DNA of 64,000 nt, taken from the NCBI GenBank assembly GCA_964035795.1, contig OZ038323.1:6744217-6808216 (forward strand). Reading direction: 5' to 3'. This document shows positions 55,101 to 64,000 of this stretch, one piece after another. The notes under the pieces are model-generated. The model ran no database searches and had not been told where the DNA came from. It worked only from the letters and a program-made list of their open reading frames with translations. Position 1 is the first letter of the stretch; the number at the start of each line of letters is the position of its first letter. The position numbers and the translations under genes are program-made. Origin of the DNA: Pterobdella sp. o SKG-2022. Taxonomy: Eukaryota > Annelida > Clitellata > Hirudinida > Piscicolidae.

Positions 55101-57780
55101 ATATCAAATTAGTTTTATTTTTATGAATTTTTAAATGAATAATATCAAAAACAATAGGCTTTATAAATGGGCGAGCCTGAAATTCAGCAGAGCGAAAGAA
55201 AATAAATTCAGAAAAGTCGGACAATTGCATCTATATTGAACGCAGATAGACAGAAGGAGGAGTTCAGTTTGGAAATTTATTCTCCAAAAATAAAAAAACA
55301 AATAATGGGACTTAAAATATATTGAAAGTAAAATAATGATACCGACGAAAAATGATTGAAGGTAACCAAATATGGAAGCATAAATCAAAAGAAGCCGTAT
55401 AAAGCAAACAGACAAAAGTCAAACAAATGAGAATCAAAAAGCTTTTCAAAGAAATCAAGAAAGAATATATAAAATTCTGATAGAATTTGAACCGGAAAAT
55501 CAAATAAAATTTCTCTGCAAAATCTGAAATGAGATGTATCAAAAAACTGGAAGGTCGAAAGAGCTATCAGAAATTATAGTAAAACTTTATTTATTATAAT
55601 GTAAGTAGGTGTTGTAAAATTGCCTCAGATATAGGATGAATGCATGTATAGATGGAAAAGGAGATAAAAGATGTTGCAGATACTGATGAGCAGATAGTTC
55701 TGTTGTATGTGTGCTGACTCTTGTTGATTAGAGATGTTTGAAGTTTTTAGCAAATGTTTGTTCGATTGTAGTATGAAATATAATATTTCAGACAATCCAG
55801 AAAAATATATAAGAAATTGTAATTCTAAAGCTGCAAACAAAACTAAGTGATCACAAGATGATTGGATAGAAAGGCCTTTAATCACGATGACATATGTACA
55901 TATTAGAAGCAGATTATCTTGAAAAATATTGTAAAGAAAAAATCTTTTTGGAGGTTCAAAATTTTTGAAAAAGCAATCAAAAAGACATTAGCGTGGAGGA
56001 AAGCTCGAAATAGACAGATCTGTAGGCATTACTTTAGGCGCTTATACACCTTTTCTAATGGTGTTTTAATGAGCCAATTCAATTGCTCGAATCCCACATT
56101 TAAAGTCTCACTAATGAACAAACATTCGAGAACGAATTCCTCTTGAAATAAAACTAATAAGCTGAGTGGAACACTAGGTAGGAAGTGGTTTTTATAAAAG
56201 ATGAAATAAAATATTCAAGCCACTATCACAGCGGGAATAAATTCATCTGCTCATAAACATGGCTACATACATTACAGCGCCAGACTGAGAACACCCTCAA
56301 AGGAAATATATATATCCTTTTAAACATAGGCCTTTTCTTTATGTGTTTTTTAAATAAAAAGTTTCATAAAATTACCTAATCAAAAAATTGCTTTTCTTTA
56401 CTTTAATTATTGTGTATCAAAAGCTTTTTTCCAATTACTAGTATGAACAGCCATCCCAAGAATGTGCAAAAAACCGAAAATATAAGAAAAATTAATTTGT
56501 AAAAATGTCTCTCCAATTAGATAATTTTTCATAATAATATATTTGGATTTAGTGAAAAAAGATATTGTCATATAGATGTAAATAGTGCCCAAACACTATT
56601 ACTAGGACAGGCCTTTTAATGGGTTTACGACGTGTTAATCACTTTATGGCCCATGCTTTCTTATGGTAATATTCCTTATAAAAACCTATAGTAATCATCT
56701 TTATAGTAACATATATCACTATTTGAGGAATTGAAATTTAATTTATAAAGCGATGTCTGAATGGGTGGATGCCAAAACTTTGATAAATTTCTTTCTACTC
56801 AACAACTTAGTAACAGTTGCAAACATCGTTTTCCACAATGGGATAATTTGGATATTTCTGTGCAAAATTATCCCAGGAATGTGACGGATAAATAACAGAC
56901 GGTTCAGTTTGAGATATTGTAATTGTGAAAACTGATAATTATAAACAAAGAAACTTGATAACTTTAATTTAAATATAAATTGAAGTTCAAAACGAAAAAA
57001 ACACTTGAATTGTAAACATTGGTAGAAATGATAGTTCTTAGATGTTAGTATTATCCTTGTAATTATTATTCTGATTTCATTTATAATCCTACTCGGAATA
57101 GGTATAAATATTTGAAATAACAGTAATGCAATAATGTTCATATCTGAAAGTTCGCAAGTTTTTAACTAAAACTATGTCATGATAAACATTTGAGTAGTTT
57201 TCATAAAATAAAAAACATAAAAATTACCGCAAGTAAGCCATTGTTTTTGTATTAAGGCAACCAAAAAATTGCAACGCTAACACAACGAAATTCTTTTTCG
57301 AAATCTCTGGATAGCACGATATGCCTTCAATATATTCAAGTCTTGTATACGCTACTGAACTATGTGTGTATAGAAGTATTTTTCTACAAACATTCAACTA
57401 ATTTCGGTTTTTGAAATATGTTTTAAAGTGAGTTTTTTTGAAAGTTTTGTTTTATAAACATTTTTAATGTAAAGTTTTTTTTCTCAAACTTATCATACGA
57501 AGGCCTCTTTATTCGTGTAATAAAACTCTAGCGAACAAATTCTAATGCCAAAAAGACGATTTTTTTGAATCTGAGTTTTTGATATGTTTTTTATATGCAA
57601 AAATTTATGGTTCCATTAAATAATATACTTTAATTTTTTTGAATTTAAAACAATCATGTGAAAATATCCATTTCTAGACATTTAATAATTTTAGAACTTC
57701 ACGCTGATCGAAGATAAATTAAAATCACCCGCGCCAATAATTTATTAATTTCTTGAACTTTTAAATGAAAAAAAAATTTG
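52104..57780. other. Dfd-lab interval: no protein gene recognised
   Basis: In an ancestral cluster proboscipedia would lie in this interval; no homeobox or hexapeptide-coding stretch is seen. The notable feature is a CA-rich stretch (53591-53640) facing a GT-rich stretch (53685-53736). The minus-strand frame 56743-57141 (132 codons) is Ile/Leu/Phe-rich and without motifs. Confidence 0.5.
53591..53736. repeat. Facing CA-rich and GT-rich tracts (imperfect inverted repeat)
   Basis: CA-dominated sequence (with ACACACACAC) at 53591-53640 is followed 45 bases on by GT-dominated sequence (GTGTGCGTGTGCATGTGCG) at 53685-53704 and beyond. The two could pair into a long imperfect hairpin, and the alternating purine-pyrimidine tracts have Z-DNA potential. 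It may simply be two dinucleotide microsatellites. Confidence 0.5.
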
Positions 57781-57789
57781 AAAATCAGA

Positions 57790-58010
57790 GGCATATACAA
57801 ACACAACGACGTCAAACGAACGCAATTATGTGTGTATTATGTGGAGTAGATGCGGCGTGAGAAAAGGCCACAAGGTTGCCTCACGTGCCAGTCCTGATCT
57901 GTCATGCACCAATGGAGCGCTGGCTGCCTGTTCTTCTTGTGTAGTAGCATCTGAGAAGAAAATCTTGAACCTCTATTTGTGGATTCTATGTAAATTTATT
58001 GTAAGTTTGT
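57790..58010. other. G+C-rich non-coding island upstream of lab
   Basis: About 200 bases clearly richer in G+C than the neighbourhood, containing a hairpin (GGCGTGAG at 57854-57861 with CTCACGTGCC at 57880-57889). A 60-codon frame (57830-58012, +) covers it but shows no recognisable domain (cysteine-containing, no pattern). It could be a conserved enhancer, a non-coding exon or a structured RNA. Confidence 0.35.
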
Positions 58011-60420
58011 AAGTTCGAATGTTCGTTGGTAAAGTAGATGTATAGAATGCCGTTATGAAGATGTGAAATTTTGTAATGTCGAGGGTCAGCGGCTTGTAAT
58101 TTGAACGCTTGTGAAAAAGTTTACACCATATTTTTTTCATAATATTGGAATTTGGAACAAATTTATTAAATTTATAAAATATTCTCATAATTTTTAATAA
58201 AAATTAGCCTTATTGATTTGAAGCATAATTTATTCAATATAACTCTCAGCCTAATAATAAAAAATCAGTGACATAACATGTAAACATCTAGTTTCTTTGT
58301 TTCTTTGAAAGGGACCTTTGAACTAGAGAAAGTGAGCTCATTAACTTTTCCTCTGTTCCATTCCCTGTAGGACTTGTGTAGCAGACGCAAAACTTTATAA
58401 TTTTAAATATATCAAAGATTTTCTATTTGAAATATTTGTGATGCTACGATAAATTTTTGATTTTTAGTGATAAATTATTTTCAGAAATATGAATTTTTTC
58501 TTTACATACAAAATTTTTTTTAAAGTTTTATAGTTTTATATAGAAGTGACACGTTTTTGGCTTAATGTATTAATTTTTGGAAATAAATTTCACAGAATCG
58601 TAGTAAACAATTTTTTGTTGTCTTTCCAGTCAAAATGACATTATCTAGCATGGATCTTCTTAATTTCCTTATAGGTCAATTCATTTATATTTTCGACTGA
58701 AAATCATTTGAATTTATAATTTTTTACCAAAAAATTCTTTTTTTATGTTTAAATACATCTTAGCTTAAGTTACGTAGCTCAGAGCATATTTCCGAAATTA
58801 AAATATATTCTCAATGTGACTTAATTAATGCAGTCTAAGTAACTTATTTATATAATTAATAAAAATATTTAAAAAAATGAGTTTTCAACAGTACAAAAAT
58901 TTTATTTAATTTTTCACCGATCTTCGAAGCAAGTATTTTTTGATTCACACTTAAAAATATTTTCAAGTTGAATAATTTTCTGCTTAAGAAAACACTCAAT
59001 AGAGAAAACATTGCATGCAGCCTTCCAACACACGGAATCCAAAGGCGATATTAGTATATTTATATCGATTTTTCTTGAAAAAATTTTCAAGATTATTCCT
59101 ATATAAAATAAAATTGAAAAAACACCAAGATTTAAAGTATACACAGAAAACTAAATATTTTTCTGAATTAGTGAAATAGATAAATCCATATTAGTTACCT
59201 GATAATCTCATAAGCTTGGTTTTAATCATAATATATTAAAATTAGATGCTGTACTTACGTTAAAAATACCACAATTTATTCCTCAATTTCAACTTGTAAA
59301 AAATCGTAATATAAGAATATAAGTATTTTTTCTTGTCTTGAAATACAAAGATTTAACGGATATCTTGATTATTATAAAACTGCAATAGATATGTAAATGC
59401 ATTCAAGTAGGCTTCATACATGCAAATAGCAATGGAGTGTGATTTGAAATGTGAAGGGAAATAGACTGGAATATTGAATTGGTGTCTTGGTAATCTGATT
59501 GTTTCAGATGTGAAGTGTGAAAAGAATCCACTTCTGTACTTTATAGAAGAATTTCTAAAAAAGCTTTTTCAAACTATTATTCAGAATAAATTAAACTGGT
59601 TTTGGGTTTTTTTTAAATAAAAGTGTTTTCTGACATATTTATAAAAATTCTAAACAAAATGGAAACATCGAATATAGTTCCACGTCAACTTTTCAAATCA
59701 CGCACGAACTTCCAAGTGCCGCAGTGTTTGACCCTTTTTCTTATTTATTTGTGTTTTGCAAGATTTTTAATTATGATAATACCATGCAAAAAAACCTTTA
59801 AAGAAAAAAATTTTCCACAAAAACTTCAGTTTTTCAGTTCTGAATATTCATTTTGAAGATTGAAAAATTCTTATAAAAAAATGCTTTAATCTCATCTACG
59901 CACTAATAATCATTTAATAGATTTGTTTTAACGATAAGTTGAAAAATACGACTTCGTTTCAGTGGTTTTAAAACTCACAAAATCGCTCACATGTATAAAC
60001 TGAACTTGTAAATTTTGGTGAAACAATCTTGCTTCATCAAGTACCCCATTTCATCGAATGTATGTTAACTTTATATTTTTACTTTTGAAGTGTTTTTGCT
60101 TATACATGATCTTGTGCTTCTGCATGTGCTCTTCTTATTTATTGAATATCATGAAATACATCAAAATTCTCAGTAAAAAATCATTAGTGCAAACCAAAAA
60201 TAAAAATCAGTTTTTATAAACCAGTTCTGAAATCCTGTATTTTATTTAGTTTTCATACATATAGAGCAAGCAGTATTCCGTGGAGATAATTGCATAAGAA
60301 AGTGAACAGAAGGTGTCCAACGTTTCTTAATGTATAAGCTCTATTCCTGGCATAGAAGATGTATGAATACCACTCATAAATAATGTTTACACTAAACCAT
60401 ATAGATCATTCGTACGACAC
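58011..60420. other. Upstream flank of lab
   Basis: A+T-rich, no gene recognised. The word CCCTGTAG at 58363-58370 equals the 5' core of miR-10, but no partner arm is found near it. No other structure is supported. Confidence 0.5.
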
Positions 60421-60426
60421 CACTAG

Positions 60427-60455
60427 TATATAAATCAATTTTATGATTCACTCAC
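60427..60455 (+). promoter_or_regulatory. Candidate lab core promoter (TATA box and initiator)
   Basis: TATATAAA at 60427-60434 is followed by TCAC at 60452-60455, so that a start at A60454 would place the TATA box at about -27, the normal distance. It would give a 5' UTR of about 207 bases before the lab ATG. In DNA this rich in A+T a TATA-like word alone means little; the spacing to the initiator and to the ATG is what supports it. Confidence 0.35.
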
Positions 60456-60660
60456 GCAGATATGCATTGTTAATTTATGTAGTTTTAATGAGGTTCTAAT
60501 TGTTTTGCAATGTTTTTTTTTGATAGTTTTCATTCAACTTATTGCTGATCAAGTAATTTAGAAAAATCAATTTGGTTTCTTCGTAAAAATCACACTTCTG
60601 GGGAAATTGAGGTTTTCACGTATTTGAAATCAGATGAATAGTGTTAAACATCTGTAACAA

Positions 60661-63336
60661 ATGCCATATCAGCAAATTCTCCCAAGTATCTCGTCTTTTT
60701 CTTTTGATAGGAATCAAGATTTTCCAAAAATTTTTTCAACAACTTTATCATATCCTTATCTACACAATTCCTGTAAATTGAATCATCACAGTGAGATTCA
60801 CACGAAACCTGGGAGAGATGGTTGCTTTTTTAGCCCACGCCACCAGGACTCCAAAATTCCTCTCCGATATCCCACTGACTTTGATTTTGCCAACTTTTTC
60901 AATGAAAACGTTTTAGAAGAAATACCTTACACTCTTACTAGCACAAAAACAAACGAATCTGTCCGACCTATTCATAATTCTTCCGAGCTGGTTCACAAAA
61001 ATGCTTCATTCATGGAAAATTTGCAGGGTAAATTTGTATATAATCATGTTGATAATTCACCACACACATTTCCCTCAATTGACAAAGACTGCTGTTCACA
61101 GCGTGAACTACATGAGAATCAATTGGTCTTCCCACCTTATTCTCAACATTATTTAATAAACTATGATCAAACTCTTTACCATCTTAACTATGACAACAAT
61201 GAGTTTGATTACGAATGCGATTTTTCGGATTTTTATCCAGGTAACCAAAATTCTGAAAATTTGAATTATCATACAGCTAGCCATGGTTTTTATAAAAAGT
61301 ATAGTTCTAGGACATTGGACAAACCTCTAATACAAACTAATTTCATTCCAAAAAGTTATTACAACAAAAATTTCGTTGGCAATAAAGAGTTTGAAGCCTC
61401 TATGCATAACTACGAGAACTTCAATGAAATCATGTCTAAGCCCTCCTTTGATAATGTACCGTCAAACGGGAGTACATATTATAGTCATGACAGAGTAATT
61501 AAAACTAATGAAAATTACAAAATATATCAAAGTCCCCACTCGGAATATTATAAAAATAATTTTTCATTAACAAAAGTAAACTTCTTTCAACCGTCAAGTT
61601 TCGTCTCTTCACCTGCATCTTTCGAGAACTTCTCATTAAGTTCTTCACGGCACCCTGGGACCTCGAGTTCAAATCAATCTGAACCCCTCGAAATTAATGA
61701 GAACGAACAAGATCAAAAGACCAAATCTACTTTTAAAAATGCTTATAAGTCTTTAGTAACCAACGCAAATTCAATTAATTATTTATATAGTTCATTTAAT
61801 TCAAAAATAAATAACAAAATCCAACCAGAAACTGTAGGTGGGCCTATCGATGGAAACGAGAATAAAAAAATTGTTTATGGCAAAATCGATAAAGATAATG
61901 AGATAAATAACAAAGAATTTTATAATAATGAAAAAGAAAAAAATGTTTTTATAACTTCAAAAGTTAATGAAGGGGTATTCAGCGTCTGTAATCCTTACAA
62001 TACGCCATTCAATCAGTCTTCAACATATGTTTTCAATCCATTACAACATTACTATCTACCTTCCCAACAAAGCAATATTAATGAAAAAAAATTTGATTTA
62101 AGCAATGCTTACAACAACGTTTCAAATGGATACAGTGATTACAGGTCATTTAACCACATTAGTGGCTTGAACTCAGAATTAATGCATTCCCACCAGCCTT
62201 ACAGTTTTGAAAACAATAGAAATATGGATGTGAAATTATTTGACAAACATATAAAGGCTCCAGTTCCCATTTATAAATGGCTTACCATAAAGCGATGCAA
62301 TCCAAAAAGTAGGCTTTACAAAAAATTTCATAACGATCAATTAATTGAAACAAACAATTTTTCAGATTCAAAACGAAAGAAGTTTGTTCCCACTTCGAAT
62401 TCATTGAAGAATGCAATGAATATCATAAGAAGTTCGTCTAGATCAGATACTGCATTCATCCGACATCAAAACAGATCAATGAATAAAAATTATGCTCAAC
62501 GCAACAATTATTTTGGAGCTGTAGGTTATGATACCAGACACAACAAAGATTTCTCGATTAGGCCGTACTATAAATGTGAGCAAAACGAGTGTAAAAAGAT
62601 TGATGGAATAAATAATCAAACTGAAAGAATCTGTGAAACAAATACAGAGCAATTTCATGCAAAAGAAGAAGAAGATGTTTTAATTTCTGCATTTTCGAAA
62701 GAGTACAGACATGAAATGCAAAAACCTCCAGTAGATGAAGCACAAAATAATTACAGCAGTTGTGAGGAAAACAAATCAAGTGGAAACTCGCCTAAAGAAG
62801 ATTATGATTTTGAAAAGAATGAAACTACAAAAGTTATGTCTGGTTCTGCCTTTTATATTGGCAAAAAAATGGGTTCCTATCGTGACCAAAAGCCCACAAC
62901 AAAAGACAACAATCAATGTAATCAAACGAAACAGAATGAAAAATCTCCACATATACAATATAATTTCCCACATTCAAAAAGTCCCCCGTCTTCTGATGAT
63001 GCTTGCAAGAACCAAGGTCTCACAAACTGTGACATCAAATATAATAGTCATAATAATCTCAATATTGGACGGACTAATTTCAGCAATAAACAGTTGACAG
63101 AACTAGAAAAGGAGTTCCATTACAACAAGTATCTCACAAGGGCTCGTCGCATTGAGATATCTTCGAGTTTGCTGTTGAATGAGTCCCAGGTAAAAATATG
63201 GTTCCAAAATAGAAGGATGAAACACAAGAAGAGAATGAAGGAGCGAAATTCCACTATGGCCAAAAACTCTTGCTTCTTAAGAAATGATGAAAAAACCATT
63301 GTAAAAGTTTTTGACAAAAAGTCCAGTGAAACATAA
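60661..63336 (+). CDS. lab: Labial/Hox1 homeodomain protein, single exon
   Basis: An uninterrupted 891-residue Hox1 protein, the anterior-most Hox regulator (intercalary/first head segments), nuclear and working with Exd. The ATG (ACAAATGCC) is preceded by an in-frame TAA two codons upstream (60655-60657). Residues 1-530 are low complexity, rich in Asn, Ser, Tyr and Phe. The hexapeptide is IYKWLTIKR (YKWL at 538-541) where Hox1 proteins normally have YKWM. About 260 residues of charged, Lys/Asn/Glu-rich linker follow. The homeodomain lies at about 800-859: [28 protein letters not shown] and [24 protein letters not shown] is diagnostic for labial. Other arthropod labial genes usually have an intron between hexapeptide and homeodomain, and Drosophila lab also has one in the homeobox; here there is none. 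At residue 24 it has Lys (AACAAGTAT), not the Arg codon that is split in Ubx and Dfd. The protein is much longer than usual. Confidence 0.95.
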   Translation: MPYQQILPSISSFSFDRNQDFPKIFSTTLSYPYLHNSCKLNHHSEIHTKPGRDGCFFSPRHQDSKIPLRYPTDFDFANFFNENVLEEIPYTLTSTKTNESVRPIHNSSELVHKNASFMENLQGKFVYNHVDNSPHTFPSIDKDCCSQRELHENQLVFPPYSQHYLINYDQTLYHLNYDNNEFDYECDFSDFYPGNQNSENLNYHTASHGFYKKYSSRTLDKPLIQTNFIPKSYYNKNFVGNKEFEASMHNYENFNEIMSKPSFDNVPSNGSTYYSHDRVIKTNENYKIYQSPHSEYYKNNFSLTKVNFFQPSSFVSSPASFENFSLSSSRHPGTSSSNQSEPLEINENEQDQKTKSTFKNAYKSLVTNANSINYLYSSFNSKINNKIQPETVGGPIDGNENKKIVYGKIDKDNEINNKEFYNNEKEKNVFITSKVNEGVFSVCNPYNTPFNQSSTYVFNPLQHYYLPSQQSNINEKKFDLSNAYNNVSNGYSDYRSFNHISGLNSELMHSHQPYSFENNRNMDVKLFDKHIKAPVPIYKWLTIKRCNPKSRLYKKFHNDQLIETNNFSDSKRKKFVPTSNSLKNAMNIIRSSSRSDTAFIRHQNRSMNKNYAQRNNYFGAVGYDTRHNKDFSIRPYYKCEQNECKKIDGINNQTERICETNTEQFHAKEEEDVLISAFSKEYRHEMQKPPVDEAQNNYSSCEENKSSGNSPKEDYDFEKNETTKVMSGSAFYIGKKMGSYRDQKPTTKDNNQCNQTKQNEKSPHIQYNFPHSKSPPSSDDACKNQGLTNCDIKYNSHNNLNIGRTNFSNKQLTELEKEFHYNKYLTRARRIEISSSLLLNESQVKIWFQNRRMKHKKRMKERNSTMAKNSCFLRNDEKTIVKVFDKKSSET

Positions 63337-63454
63337 AAGAGGGAAGAAATTATTTTGTTTTCTTGTTTAATATGCCATTTTGCTCTACAAACACTTACAA
63401 TTAATTGTACATCGGCATTTTTAAACTTTTTTCGTCACAAAAAAAAATTTTTGA

Positions 63455-63460
63455 AATAAA
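63455..63460 (+). terminator. Candidate lab polyadenylation signal
   Basis: AATAAA about 120 bases after the lab stop codon, followed by a T-rich stretch (cttTAGTTTTTTT). Only a positional inference, as the hexamer is frequent in this composition. Confidence 0.35.
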
Positions 63461-64000
63461 ATCTTTAGTTTTTTTAAACTTTCATTAACTGTACAAGAAA
63501 ACCATATAGACCGGATAAGGTGAATCTTTTTAAAAATCGTCGTTGATAATTTTCAAAATTATAATTTAAACGCTAGAGGAGCATTTGTTCTAATATTGAA
63601 CTAACTCGTTTTCTAGATGCAGCTGATTTAAAAAAAATAAAAACGAATGGAATTATTTGAAATTTTGGTTTAAAAGAAAAAAAATTCTAATCGTCACTGT
63701 TTTGGAGTCCAAACACAAGGACTGTGAGCATCAAGTGTTGCAAGCGTGAGGTCGATGTAGTTTCGGATTCAGACTATGAAATTGAAATTCAAGGAAATAA
63801 TATAAAGTTGAATAAAAATAGCTTTCAATCATTTTTTCGTTAAAATATTGACACACAATAGTGTCATTTCATACGGGCATTGTTGAAGTGAATATAATTG
63901 CTGACAATATAAGAAGTTTTCGGTGTAAATCAAAACAAATGCTATTCGGCCAGTTTTGATAAACTATGTCTTAATATAAAGTTTCAAAATAAAAATAATT
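63461..64000. other. lab 3' flank
   Basis: A+T-rich sequence without a recognisable gene; a slightly G+C-richer patch at 63700-63770 has no coding content. Confidence 0.5.

Noticed and set aside
56743..57141. Minus-strand frame of 132 codons
   Set aside because: Ile/Leu/Phe-rich with no pattern; the expected translation of A+T-rich DNA without stops.
58363..58370. CCCTGTAG, identical to the miR-10 5' core
   Set aside because: No complementary arm within about 100 bases on either side, and the bases after it do not match miR-10.

Overview
This is an animal (eukaryotic) window: very A+T-rich, mostly non-coding DNA carrying three Hox genes, all on the + strand. From 5' to 3' they are an Ultrabithorax-type central Hox gene (CDS 29391-31444, three exons), a Deformed/Hox4-type gene (46114-49662, three exons) and a labial/Hox1 gene (60661-63336, one exon). 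The order posterior-to-anterior in the direction of transcription, and the common strand, are those of an ancestral Hox cluster, so the window is the anterior end of such a cluster. A hairpin at 52016-52103, between the Deformed and labial genes, resembles the arthropod Hox-cluster microRNA mir-993. With the UbdA peptide of the first gene it points to an arthropod with fast-evolving Hox genes; mites, copepods or another derived lineage are possible, and the species cannot be named from the sequence.

Layout: 1-28900 is a gene-free region upstream of Ubx, with scattered candidate regulatory patches (a dense Forkhead-site cluster near 5250-5313, a CTCF-like site at 13161, an Exd-Hox-type site plus GC box near 26693). 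29391-31444 is the compact Ubx gene. 31445-46113 is the Ubx-Dfd interval, where Antp, ftz and Scr would be expected; no homeobox is visible there, only a decayed LINE retrotransposon (38346-39230), two striking inverted repeats, and a GC-elevated island (42150-43170). 46114-49662 is Dfd. 49663-60660 is the Dfd-lab interval, where Hox3/zen and proboscipedia would be expected; again no homeobox is visible, but the mir-993-like hairpin is there. 60661-63336 is lab, followed by its 3' flank.

The three proteins are sequence-specific homeodomain transcription factors that set segment identity along the head-trunk axis, normally together with the cofactors Extradenticle (through the YPWM/YKWM hexapeptide) and Homothorax. 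The most unusual points are the apparent absence of five paralog groups from the intervals they would occupy, a phase-2 intron inside the homeobox at exactly the same codon (homeodomain residue 24) in both Ubx and Dfd, an intronless and very long labial, and a retained mir-993-like hairpin without its usual Hox3/pb neighbours.
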